Source: Mesorhizobium carmichaelinearum
GTDB taxonomy: Bacteria > Pseudomonadota > Alphaproteobacteria > Rhizobiales > Rhizobiaceae
Assembly: GCF_900199455.1 (NCBI RefSeq)
Contig: NZ_FZQR01000038.1
Location: 1 to 40,907, forward strand
Reading direction: 5' to 3'
Length of the DNA stretch: 40,907 bases
This document shows positions 32,341-40,865 of this stretch, piece by piece; the first letter of the stretch is position 1; every line of letters starts with the position of its first letter. Both the position numbers and the translations under genes were made by a program. Under the pieces are notes generated by a model. That model did no database searches and was not told the DNA's origin. It was given only the letters and a program-made list of their open reading frames with translations.

Positions 32341-34092
32341 ATGGCCGTCGACCCGATCACGATGACGCTGGTGCAGAAGCGTTTGGATCATATCTCTCGT
32401 TACATGGGCTGGGCGATGACGCGGACCGCGCAGAGCCCGATCTTCAGCGAGAGCCACGACTTCTCTTGCTTTCTGAGCAACGTCCGAGGTGATGCGCTAT
32501 CCGTCGCCGACGGCCTTCCGATCCACACGGGGGGAGGCGATTTTGCCGTTCGCGCGGTACTTCGCGACTATGGCGATGATCTTCACGATGGCGATGTCTT
32601 CCTCCTAAGCGACCCATATGTAGCGGGAGGAAACCATCTTCCGGATTGGACGGTAATCCGTCCTATCATCGTCGATGACAGGTTTCTTGGGTTTGCGAGC
32701 AACAGGGCGCACCAATCCGACATCGGTGGGGGTGCGGCGGGAACCTATAATGCTGCGGCAACCGAGATTTTTCATGAAGGCATCCGGCTCCCCGTTCTCC
32801 GCCTCTTTGAACGCGGCCGTGTGCGCGAAGACCTGTGGCGACTCCTTCTGCTCAACAGCCGCACCTCGGATCTTCTTGACGGTGATCTTGCAGCGATGGT
32901 TGGCTCGACGCGCACCGGGCGCGATAAGGTTGCTGCGCTCGCTCGCGAGTATGGTCTCTCTGAAACTGAGGGAGTTTTCAGCGCGATCCTTGATCATGCC
33001 CAGACACTGATGAAGGAGATGATCCGTACAATTCCAGCGGGAGTTTACTATGGCGAAGATGTATCCGACACCGATTGCTTTCGGTCTGTGGATGTGCCCG
33101 TTCGCGTTGCTCTTACGGTAAAGAACGAGCATCTGCACTTCGACTTCTCTGGCAGCGCGCCGCAAATTCTTGGCTTCAAGAACAGCTCGCTTGCTAATAC
33201 GAGTTCGGCGGTCTTCCTCGCGGTGATGTCTTTCTTCAACGGCCGCGTACCGCAGAACCAGGGCGCCATGCGTCAGATGACGATCGTGGCACCGCCTGGC
33301 ACTGTTGTTAACGCCCTTCCACCGGCACCAATGACGATGAACACCGTGCACCCGACGAGTGAGATAGTCCACGCCGTCTGGCGCGCCCTCGCAACCGCCA
33401 TGCCTTTGGAGGGCTATGCCGGCTGGGGAAAGACTTGCTACTGCATTTCCTCAGGAAGGAGAGACGACGGTAGAACGTACGTAATGTATCACTGGAACGG
33501 GTCGTCCGGTGCTGGGGCCGTTCGGGGGCGCGATGGTTTCCCGGCGGCCGGACAGCTCTGCACCCTCGGCGGGATGAACCTTCCCAATGTCGAGACCTAC
33601 GAGCAAGTCTATCCAGTAAAGATACATCGCTCCGAGATGCGAAAGGATAGCGGGGGGGCAGGCGAGTTTCGCGGCGGAACCGGCCTGGAATATTCCGCCT
33701 CGACATATCAGTCCGCAGAGTACTCTTTTCGCAGTGAAGGGAGCCGCAAACCGACCGGCTATGGCATCGCAGGGGGCGAACCCGGGCTGAAAGGCACAAT
33801 CGCAATGACGTTGTTGGAAGGCGGCGAAGAAATTGTCGCTCCACAATATGGAATCATGCGACTAGGGCCAGCAAGGGTGGACGTCAGCTCCCCAGGTGGT
33901 GGCGGCTTTGGAGATCCCCTCAGGCGTGATCCCGTCGCAGTCCAGCGCGACGTGGTAGACGAGATCGTAAGCCCGGAGGTGGCCCGGGACGTCTACGGCG
34001 TCGTCCTTAGCTGCAATTCGAATACCGTCGATCTTTCGGCCACCGAAGCGCGAAGGGAAGAGCTTTTACGGGCGCGCTGCGTCACGCCTTAA
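32341..34092 (+). CDS. hyuB: Hydantoinase/oxoprolinase subunit B
   Basis: A protein of about 583 residues of the HyuB family. Signature stretches are DPITMTLVQKRLDHISRYMG, TAQSPIFSESHDFSCFL, VFLLSDPYVAGGNHLPDWTV with conserved Asp and His residues that probably bind the metal, GFASNRAHQSDIGG, and AGTYNAAATEIFHEGIRLP. A C-terminal PGGGGFGDPL motif is present. ATG at 32341 has GGAG eight bases upstream; GTG 32332 and ATG 32335 are in-frame alternatives. The gene starts immediately after hyuA stops, as expected of a 1:1 complex. Together they cleave a cyclic amide bond with ATP hydrolysis. Confidence 0.9.
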   Translation: MAVDPITMTLVQKRLDHISRYMGWAMTRTAQSPIFSESHDFSCFLSNVRGDALSVADGLPIHTGGGDFAVRAVLRDYGDDLHDGDVFLLSDPYVAGGNHLPDWTVIRPIIVDDRFLGFASNRAHQSDIGGGAAGTYNAAATEIFHEGIRLPVLRLFERGRVREDLWRLLLLNSRTSDLLDGDLAAMVGSTRTGRDKVAALAREYGLSETEGVFSAILDHAQTLMKEMIRTIPAGVYYGEDVSDTDCFRSVDVPVRVALTVKNEHLHFDFSGSAPQILGFKNSSLANTSSAVFLAVMSFFNGRVPQNQGAMRQMTIVAPPGTVVNALPPAPMTMNTVHPTSEIVHAVWRALATAMPLEGYAGWGKTCYCISSGRRDDGRTYVMYHWNGSSGAGAVRGRDGFPAAGQLCTLGGMNLPNVETYEQVYPVKIHRSEMRKDSGGAGEFRGGTGLEYSASTYQSAEYSFRSEGSRKPTGYGIAGGEPGLKGTIAMTLLEGGEEIVAPQYGIMRLGPARVDVSSPGGGGFGDPLRRDPVAVQRDVVDEIVSPEVARDVYGVVLSCNSNTVDLSATEARREELLRARCVTP

Positions 34093-34108
34093 CCTAGCCC
34101 GGTCGAGC

Positions 34109-34127
34109 AGCGCGAACAAGTCGCGCT
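34109..34127. terminator. Hairpin after hyuB
   Basis: AGCGCGA (34109-34115) pairs with TCGCGCT (34121-34127) around a 5-base loop, 17 bases after the hyuB stop. No clear T-run follows, so it is at best a weak terminator or an mRNA-stabilising stem separating hyuAB from the next unit, which has its own upstream site. Confidence 0.3.
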
Positions 34128-34213
34128 TCTCGGTGATGAGGTTCCCAGGATCAGTCCGAGTCTAACATCGGGAAAATGCATTGGCGAAATATACGTGAGC
34201 CGGATTGAAGCAT

Positions 34214-34249
34214 TTGATCCTTGTTGACATATATTGGTTCATATGATCC
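34214..34249. promoter_or_regulatory. Candidate RpiR operator, copy 2, with promoter-like -35
   Basis: A 36-bp site (TTGATCC, then TTGACA at 34224, then TATGATCC) matching copy 1 at 29882-29917 in order and spacing. It ends 28 bases before the aminotransferase ATG. TTGACA is a good -35 element; a -10 could be GATATA near 34261, but that spacing is too wide, so the transcription start is undefined. Confidence 0.55.
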
Positions 34250-34277
34250 ACTCAAAATCTCGATATAGGTAATATCA

Positions 34278-35645
34278 ATGAGTTTGGACACGCAGCCAAT
34301 TTCAATGACCGGTCCCAACCGGGCCGAAGTCGTTGGGCCGAAATCTCGCGACGAGTTTCAACGAGCTCTAAGGATCACGCCAGGGGGAAGCATGCGTGCT
34401 GCCCCTTTCTTCGCTCCCCATCCGCCCTATGCTGTGTCAGGAGCGGGGTGCTGGATCACCGACGTCGACGGTAGGAAGTTCTTCGACTGCGCAAATAACT
34501 TCTTCTCGCTCGTTCACGGCCACGCCTTTCCACCCGTGATTGAGGCGCTGCACAGGGTCTTGGACGACGGCACCGCGTTTGGACTTCCGACCACGAGCGA
34601 GAGCAGCCTTGCGGAAGCAATCGCTGCACGCTCGCCGAAGCTTGAGCAAGTTCGCTTCACGAGCTCCGGCACCGAGGCTGTGATGTACGCGATCAAGGCC
34701 GCGCGCGCTATTACAGGGCGCCCAATGATCGCGAAATTTGAGGGCGCATATCACGGTGCTTACGACGATGTAGAAGTCAGCCTTGATTCTACGCCAATGA
34801 ATTGGGGCGATTCATCGCCCAAAAGTGTACTCTACGCCAGAGGAACTCCAGTCTCGACCGCGGCGGAGGTCCTAGTCCTCCCTTACAACGAGCCCGAATC
34901 GTGCAGAGAGCTTATTCGTGCACACCATGAACGTCTCGCCGCGATCCTCGTCGATCCGCTCGCCTCCCGCGTCGGCATGGTCCCGATCGAAGCGGATGTG
35001 CGGGAGGTCATTCAGGACTGCTGCGATCGGTACGGGATCCTGCTTGTGGTTGACGAGGTCGTTTCTTACCGCGTCGGTTACCACGGCGCCCATGCCGCGT
35101 TCGGCTTTGAGCCGGATCTGGTCGCTCTGGGCAAGATCATCGGCGGAGGTTTGCCCGTTGGAGCAGTCGCCGGGCAAGCTTCGCATATGGCGATCTTTGA
35201 CCACACCAAGGGCAAGCCAGCCGTCTCCCACGGTGGCACCTTCAGCGCTAATCCGCTCAGCATGACAGCTGGGCTCGCTGCACTGCAGGCATACACGAAG
35301 GATGCGGTAGCCCGGCTTAATCGAATGGGCGACGCGCTTCGTGCCGAAATCACGGAGCAGTTGAAAAGACGCAAACTCCCTGGGCAAGTTACCGGCATAA
35401 GCTCCATCTTTCGGCTCCACCTGAAGAATGAAGTTATTCGAAACTACCGGACTTCTTTCCCGAGCCCATCGCAGAGGGCAGCGCTGGCACAGGTGCACTT
35501 CGCAATGCTCGAACGGGGTTTTTTGATGACGCCGAATTGCTCCGGCTCGCTCTCGGCACCTATGAGCGAGACCGATGTCCACGATTTGGCCGCCGCCCTT
35601 GTGGATGCCATTCATGAGACTTGGAAGCAGTCTCCGTGGGAGTGA
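34278..35645 (+). CDS. Class III aminotransferase, glutamate-1-semialdehyde aminomutase-like (1)
   Basis: A 455-residue PLP enzyme. The PLP-phosphate site is SSGTEAVMYAIKAAR, a conserved EGAYHGAYDDVEVS lies in the large domain, VVDEVVSYRVGYHG supplies the Asp that pairs with the pyridine nitrogen, and the Schiff-base Lys is in VALGKIIGGGLPVGAV. SHGGTFSANPLSMTAG closes the active site. The layout is that of GSA aminomutase and related omega- or beta-aminotransferases. A housekeeping heme role is unlikely given the catabolic context and the paralogue next door. It probably transaminates or shifts the amino group of the acid released by HyuAB. An AGG eight bases upstream supports the start. Confidence 0.85.
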   Translation: MSLDTQPISMTGPNRAEVVGPKSRDEFQRALRITPGGSMRAAPFFAPHPPYAVSGAGCWITDVDGRKFFDCANNFFSLVHGHAFPPVIEALHRVLDDGTAFGLPTTSESSLAEAIAARSPKLEQVRFTSSGTEAVMYAIKAARAITGRPMIAKFEGAYHGAYDDVEVSLDSTPMNWGDSSPKSVLYARGTPVSTAAEVLVLPYNEPESCRELIRAHHERLAAILVDPLASRVGMVPIEADVREVIQDCCDRYGILLVVDEVVSYRVGYHGAHAAFGFEPDLVALGKIIGGGLPVGAVAGQASHMAIFDHTKGKPAVSHGGTFSANPLSMTAGLAALQAYTKDAVARLNRMGDALRAEITEQLKRRKLPGQVTGISSIFRLHLKNEVIRNYRTSFPSPSQRAALAQVHFAMLERGFLMTPNCSGSLSAPMSETDVHDLAAALVDAIHETWKQSPWE

Positions 35646-35717
35646 TCGAAAGCGCAATCGGCAGCGCTCGCATCCCGCGGCCTTACAGATATGGCAGGCG
35701 ACCCGAGAGGTATATGA

Positions 35718-37088
35718 ATGACCAGGCAACCAAATACAGAAGATCAGCACGACATGCAGGCCTTCACTCAGTCGGAGGCAGCATTTGCACACGCGTTATC
35801 GGTATTTCCTGATGGTACGAGCCGGGTGACGATCGAGCGCGATCCCATTCCGAAATACATGGAGCGGGGCGAGGGCGCTTATCTCTTCGATGTTGACGGA
35901 AACCGCTATCTTGACTTGAACGGGAATTTCACGACCCTCATTCACGGCCATGCGTTCAAACCTGTCGTCGAGGCAGTCTATCGGCAGCTGGCAAGCGGCA
36001 GTTGCTTTGCCAATCCGACGCTGATGGAAATCGAGCTGGCAAGTATCCTTTGTGAGCGGATTCCCAACGTTGATCGCGTTCGATTTGTAAACACTGGGAC
36101 CGAAGCCGTAATGTTTGCCATCAAGGCGGCACGAGCTTTCACCGGCAAGGCAGGGATCGCCAAGTTCGAGGGAGCTTACCACGGCGCGTATGACTGGGTT
36201 GAAGTCAGTCAGTCGGCAACCCCAGAGAACTGGGGACCTGGCGACGATCCAGTTTCGGTGCCGTTGTACAAGGGTATGCCGGAAAGCGTTCTCGATGAGA
36301 CGCTAGTGTTGCGCTTCAATCATACCGAGCTGCTTGAAAAACAGCTTCAAGCCCATGCGCATCGCATCGCGGCGGTCGTGATCGATCCTATGCCGAGCCG
36401 TGCTGGCCTGATAGCGCCGAACCCTAGCTTCCTCGAGGCGTTGCATCAGCTCTGCCGCCATCACGGTGTGCTCATCATCGCCGACGAAGTGCTGAACCTA
36501 CGCCAAGGGTACCACGGCGCATCGGCACGATACGGGCTGAAACCAGACCTGATCACTATGGGGAAGATAATCGGCGGTGGACTGCCCATTGGCGCGATCG
36601 GCGGACGCGAGGAGGTTATGCAGGTCTTCAGCGCCAAGTCCGGTCGCCCACTCGTATCGCAGGGTGGGACATTCTCGGCCAATCCACTGTCAATCGTAGC
36701 CGGCATCGCCGCGATGCGTGCCTTGGACAAAGCAGCGTTCGCTCTGCTCGAAGGGCTGGGCAACCGCCTGCGCGCCAATCTCGCCGACATCATTGCACAA
36801 CACGATGCTCCTTTCGCAGTGACCGGCGCCGGTTCCCTATTTCGAATTCATCCCACCCGCAGTAAGCCGCGTGAGTTCAGGGACACTGCGACCAATCCCG
36901 CCCAAAACGCCGTCCTGAGGACGCTCTCCCGCTTCTTTTCCCGGCACGGTGTCATTTTGCCGAATGGGGCTGCCTCGTGCCTGTCAACACCAATGGGAGA
37001 GATTGAGGTCGACACGATATCCGACTTGTTTCGTCTTTTCCTCCAAGAACACTCAGCAGACATCAACAGTATGGAGAAACCGGAGTAA
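35718..37088 (+). CDS. Class III aminotransferase, glutamate-1-semialdehyde aminomutase-like (2)
   Basis: A 456-residue paralogue of the preceding gene. Equivalent motifs are NTGTEAVMFAIKAAR, EGAYHGAYDWVEVS, IADEVLNLRQGYHG and MGKIIGGGLPIGAI with the PLP Lys, then SQGGTFSANPLSIVAG. The two enzymes are clearly related but far from identical, so an old duplication with different substrates, or a heteromer, is more likely than redundancy. GAGAGG seven bases upstream supports ATG 35718. The stop overlaps the next start by one base. Confidence 0.85.
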   Translation: MTRQPNTEDQHDMQAFTQSEAAFAHALSVFPDGTSRVTIERDPIPKYMERGEGAYLFDVDGNRYLDLNGNFTTLIHGHAFKPVVEAVYRQLASGSCFANPTLMEIELASILCERIPNVDRVRFVNTGTEAVMFAIKAARAFTGKAGIAKFEGAYHGAYDWVEVSQSATPENWGPGDDPVSVPLYKGMPESVLDETLVLRFNHTELLEKQLQAHAHRIAAVVIDPMPSRAGLIAPNPSFLEALHQLCRHHGVLIIADEVLNLRQGYHGASARYGLKPDLITMGKIIGGGLPIGAIGGREEVMQVFSAKSGRPLVSQGGTFSANPLSIVAGIAAMRALDKAAFALLEGLGNRLRANLADIIAQHDAPFAVTGAGSLFRIHPTRSKPREFRDTATNPAQNAVLRTLSRFFSRHGVILPNGAASCLSTPMGEIEVDTISDLFRLFLQEHSADINSMEKPE

Positions 37089-38815
37089 TGCCTGTGGAAA
37101 CAGTAGCAGAACGGATTGCAGCAGCTCTGCAACGCAACAGTGTAGAGATGATTTTTGCCCAGAGCCTACCCTCCGCGGTGGTTCTAGCATGCGAAAAGAT
37201 CGGAATCCGACAGGTCGCCTACCGTCAGGAAAACATGGGGGGAGCCATGGCCGATGGCTACTCGCGCATCTCTGGCAGAGTCGGCGTCGTGTGCGCCCAA
37301 AATGGACCTGCGGCAGCTTTGCTTGTGCCTCCACTCTCCGAAGCGTTCAAGGCAAGCATTCCGATGGTGGCTTTGGTGCAGGAGGTCGAGCGCCACCAAC
37401 TCGACCGGAACGCCTTCCAGGATCTGGACCACATCGCACTTTTCTCGGCCTGCTCTAAATGGACGCGACGGGTAATAACGGCTGATCGGATCGAGGACCA
37501 TGTCGACTCCGCGTTTATATCGGCAACCAGTGGACGACCTGGCCCAGCTGTGCTCATCCTTCCGGCCGATCTGCTCCGCGAGAATGTTCCGGCTGGCGTA
37601 CGCAGTCGGACTGGGAAGTACGGCACGTGGCCCCTTGATCCCACCCGCCCGAGCGACGAGGCGCTCGCGGCGGTGGCCAAGTTGCTCGCTCGCGCCGAGT
37701 CACCCGTTGTGCTGGCCGGTGGCGGTGCAGTTTCGCCGGCGGCGAGCAACGCGCTCGCCGAGCTGCAAACCATGGCCCATCTACCCGTCTTCACAACAAA
37801 TATGGGCAAAGGCGCTGTCGATGAGCGTGCACCACTTACTTGCGGTGTCCTTGGGGCTCTGAATGGCCCCAGGTCTCTCGGTTACCGCACGCGCGCCATC
37901 ATGGACGAAGCAGACCTCGTCTTTCTCGTCGGCACCAGGACCAACCAAAACGGGACCGATAGCTGGCGTTCGATTCCTTCAAGTGCGATGGTCGTACACC
38001 TCGACATCGATCCTTGCGAGATCGGCAGAAATTACGATTCTGTGCGCCTTGTCGGAGACGTTGCCACTACAATTCAAGCCCTGACTGCCGCGCTACGATC
38101 GGAGGACCTCTCCTATCGCGCGTCCAAGAAAGCATCGCTTGAACGTCGCATCGCCGAAGCCTGGGAACAATTCGAGCAGGATCGCAGCATCTTCAGCGGA
38201 AGCAACCAGACGCCGTTGAGGCCGGAACGCATCATGCGCGAACTGCAATCGCGTATGACGCCGGAAACAATCGTCGTGGCCGACGCCAGTTATTCTTCAA
38301 TGTGGATCGTCGGCCAGCTCCGCGCACTTCGCCCGGGCCAGAGGTTCATCACTCCGCGCGGCTTGGCAGGTTTGGGATGGGGCTTGCCGCTCGGAATGGG
38401 CGCCAAGCTTGCGAGGCCCGACAGCCCTGTTGTCGTACTCGTCGGCGATGGTGGGTTCGCCCACAGCTGGGCGGAACTTGAAACGCTCGTGCGATCAGAT
38501 ATCAACCTCACGATCATCGTCCTCAATAATGGCGTGCTCGGCTACCAAAAAGATGCCGAGACCGTTAAATTCGGCGGCTATACGACAGCCTGTCACTTCG
38601 CTCCTGTCGACCATGCTGCTCTCGCCAAGGCCTGCGGCTGTGAAGCGGTTACAGTCAAAAATCCGGGCGACATTGGGCTCTCCCTCGACCGGGCTCTGTA
38701 CTCAAAGGTGCCAGTACTCATCGAAGTCATCAGCGATCCTGATGCACACCCGCCAATCTCGCTGTTCACTGGCACCCTTGGCCCCCGGACCCTTGAACTA
38801 TCGGAGCTGGTATGA
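37088..38815 (+). CDS. Thiamine-diphosphate-dependent enzyme, acetolactate synthase-like
   Basis: A 575-residue three-domain ThDP enzyme. The PYR domain has the activating Glu in AYRQENMGGAMADGYSR and the channel region VVCAQNGPAAALL. The central domain has LAGGGAVSPAAS and LVFLVGTRTNQNG. The PP domain has the metal and diphosphate motif VVLVGDGGFAHSWAELETL ending in LNNGVLGYQ. It lacks clear catalytic-subunit features specific to valine biosynthesis, and no regulatory subunit is present. In this cluster it may decarboxylate a 2-oxo acid or transfer an acetyl-type unit derived from the aminotransferase products. Its substrate is unknown. The 1-bp overlap with the upstream gene shows operon membership. 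Confidence 0.85.
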   Translation: MPVETVAERIAAALQRNSVEMIFAQSLPSAVVLACEKIGIRQVAYRQENMGGAMADGYSRISGRVGVVCAQNGPAAALLVPPLSEAFKASIPMVALVQEVERHQLDRNAFQDLDHIALFSACSKWTRRVITADRIEDHVDSAFISATSGRPGPAVLILPADLLRENVPAGVRSRTGKYGTWPLDPTRPSDEALAAVAKLLARAESPVVLAGGGAVSPAASNALAELQTMAHLPVFTTNMGKGAVDERAPLTCGVLGALNGPRSLGYRTRAIMDEADLVFLVGTRTNQNGTDSWRSIPSSAMVVHLDIDPCEIGRNYDSVRLVGDVATTIQALTAALRSEDLSYRASKKASLERRIAEAWEQFEQDRSIFSGSNQTPLRPERIMRELQSRMTPETIVVADASYSSMWIVGQLRALRPGQRFITPRGLAGLGWGLPLGMGAKLARPDSPVVVLVGDGGFAHSWAELETLVRSDINLTIIVLNNGVLGYQKDAETVKFGGYTTACHFAPVDHAALAKACGCEAVTVKNPGDIGLSLDRALYSKVPVLIEVISDPDAHPPISLFTGTLGPRTLELSELV

Positions 38816-38859
38816 CAGCGGCGCCTTCAAGAATCTTGCTGCTGTCTCAGGAAGGATAG
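38812..38859 (+). pseudogene. Truncated start of a lost operon gene
   Basis: An ATG overlaps the stop of the ThDP enzyme by four bases (ATGA) and encodes MTAAPSRILLLSQEG before a TAG. The coupling and the hydrophobic first-strand pattern (RILLLS) look like the beginning of a Rossmann-type protein, for example a dehydrogenase, cut off by a deletion. The following about 265 bp to 39125 show no recognisable gene. Confidence 0.35.
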
Positions 38860-39125
38860 TGGGGAATCGGTTTGGCCTGCGTTCGCCAACTGCACGTCAC
38901 CGTTGGGGCGCCAGACGCGAGCTTAACGCGAGCCGCTGGCACGCAGTTCGCAAGGGAACACCGCCCGGCGCGGTCTGTTAGTCTTCCCCGCCGACCCTAG
39001 AAACACGCGTCCGTTCGTGACTTCTTTATGAGGGTTCGGAGCGATCATCGAAGTGTGCGGGGGGCAGTTCGATCCCGCATGAGCACCAGTCACCATCACC
39101 CCACCCCGCCCTAGGTTGGAATCAC

Positions 39126-40634
39126 ATGACTATGCCTGACATTGAATTGGCGAACCGCGCTGGCGAAATCGCTGACCGCGCTAACACACCCAAGAGGCGC
39201 GAGACGCGACAGCGCTGGCCGGCGCAATGCCTCTTGGACGGCGACTGGGTGGGAGAGCCTGAATTGCCGGTGCTCAATCCCTCCACCAACGAAGAAATTG
39301 CGAAGGTTCCCAACTTCGGCGGGGCAGAAACTGCAAAGGGCATTGCCGCAGCCAAGCGCGCCTTTCCGGCTTGGGCTGGGCTCCTCGCCAAGGAACGATC
39401 GACCGTTCTTCGACGATGGCATGATCTTGTGCTCGAAAATGCCGACGAGTTGGCTCGGATACTGACGAGTGAACAAGGCAAGCCATTATCTGAAGCCAAG
39501 GGCGAGATCATTTACGCGGCATCCTTTTTGGAGTTCTACGCCGAAGAAGCAAAGCGGATCTACGGCGAGGTCATTCCAAGCCACACCAAGGACGGCCGCA
39601 TGGTGGTAATCCGTCAGCCAGCGGGCGTTGTTGCAGCGATCACGCCCTGGAATTTTCCCGCGGCGATGATAACCCGCAAAGTTGGCCCAGCCCTTGCGGC
39701 TGGGTGCACTGCCATAGTCAAACCTGCACCGGAAACGCCGCTTACGGCACTCGCCCTCGGAGCGTTGGGTCAGCGGGCGGGGTTGCCCGCCGGCGTGCTC
39801 AATATCGTCACGGGGGACGCTTTTGCGATAGGCAAGGCACTTTGCGACAGTCCGGACGTCCGCGTGCTCAGCTTCACTGGGTCCACGAAAGTGGGGAAGC
39901 TCTTGATGGCGCAATGCGCGTCAACAGTGAAGAAGCTCGCACTGGAGCTCGGAGGCAACGCTCCCTTCATCGTCTTCGATGACGCCGATCTCGACGCGGC
40001 CGTCGCCGGGGCGATTGCGTCCAAATTTCGCAATATGGGCCAGACCTGTGTTTGCGCAAACCGAATCTATGTCCAGGATGCCATATACGATGCGTTCACC
40101 AAAAAGCTTGCGACCGAAGTGGCATTGCTCAGAGTCGGCGATGGCTTGGCGGATGGTATAGCCCAGGGACCACTGATAAGCGAAGCTGCCGTTTCGAAAG
40201 TGGAGGACCATGTTGCCGATGCAGTCGCGAAGGGAGCGCGCATTGTCATAGGAGGTACGCGGCACGAATTGGGCGGTACCTTCTACAAGCCCACTGTGCT
40301 TTCCAACGTCACCCAGTCGATGAAAGTCGCCCGAGAAGAGACGTTCGGGCCGCTTGCACCATTGTTCCGATTCAGCGGCGACGAGGACGTGATCGCCATG
40401 GCGAACGACACCGAATTCGGCCTCGCCGCCTATTTCTATTCGCGAGATATCGGCCGCATCTGGCGCGTCGCCGAGGCACTTGAGTACGGAATGGTCGCAA
40501 TCAACAGTGGGCGTCTCTCGACCGAGCTCGCGCCTTTTGGAGGCATCAAGCAGTCTGGCATTGGTCGCGAAGGATCCCGCCACGGCATCGAAGAGTACAC
40601 GGAGCTAAAGTTCATGCTCATTGCCGGCATCTAG
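39126..40634 (+). CDS. gabD: Succinate-semialdehyde dehydrogenase, NAD(P)+-dependent
   Basis: A 502-residue aldehyde dehydrogenase with a GabD signature: VVAAITPWNFPAAMITRKVG, PALAAGCTAIVKPAPETPL, FTGSTKVGKLLM in the nucleotide-binding part, the general base Glu in LALELGGNAPFIVF and the catalytic Cys in GQTCVCANRIY. The C-terminal PFGGIKQSGIGREGS is also GabD-like. An N-terminal extension of about 30 residues precedes the domain. It oxidises succinate semialdehyde (or a similar omega-semialdehyde) to succinate, a sensible last step after transamination of 4-aminobutyrate. It is separated from the ThDP gene by about 310 bp. ATG 39132 is an alternative start. Confidence 0.88.
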   Translation: MTMPDIELANRAGEIADRANTPKRRETRQRWPAQCLLDGDWVGEPELPVLNPSTNEEIAKVPNFGGAETAKGIAAAKRAFPAWAGLLAKERSTVLRRWHDLVLENADELARILTSEQGKPLSEAKGEIIYAASFLEFYAEEAKRIYGEVIPSHTKDGRMVVIRQPAGVVAAITPWNFPAAMITRKVGPALAAGCTAIVKPAPETPLTALALGALGQRAGLPAGVLNIVTGDAFAIGKALCDSPDVRVLSFTGSTKVGKLLMAQCASTVKKLALELGGNAPFIVFDDADLDAAVAGAIASKFRNMGQTCVCANRIYVQDAIYDAFTKKLATEVALLRVGDGLADGIAQGPLISEAAVSKVEDHVADAVAKGARIVIGGTRHELGGTFYKPTVLSNVTQSMKVAREETFGPLAPLFRFSGDEDVIAMANDTEFGLAAYFYSRDIGRIWRVAEALEYGMVAINSGRLSTELAPFGGIKQSGIGREGSRHGIEEYTELKFMLIAGI

Positions 40635-40648
40635 AACACCTCTCCAGT

Positions 40649-40798
40649 TTAATCCGGGTCATACCCTGCGGCCTTGTCGTAGTCTTCGCATTCGGCCGGG
40701 TTGAACTGTTCGATGACGGCGCCGACCGCGTCCCAAAGAGCCTTGATGGTCCTTCGGCTTTGGCGGAGCTTGAGTTTTGAGTATCCATCCGGCGTGTC
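40649..40798 (-). pseudogene. IS630-family transposase, C-terminal relic
   Basis: A leftward frame contains GYSKLKLRQSRRTIKALWDA, VIEQFNPAECEDYDKAAGY and ends D-P-D-stop. This is the characteristic tail of IS630/Tc1-type transposases (SKLK..., ECxxYxxAAGYDPD). Nothing recognisable lies before codon about 49, where the IS66-like end begins. Confidence 0.7.
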
Positions 40799-40865
40799 GC
40801 GCCTTGTTCGGGTGATGAACGAGTGGTCTTAAGCGTGCTCTTATGAGCGCACTTAGGAGCAGTTG

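Noticed and set aside
34278..37088. Heme biosynthesis hemL for the two aminomutase-like genes
   Set aside because: Two divergent copies in a hydantoinase/semialdehyde cluster, next to RpiR sites, make a catabolic aminotransferase role more likely. Alphaproteobacteria normally make 5-aminolevulinate by the glycine route and would not need HemL.
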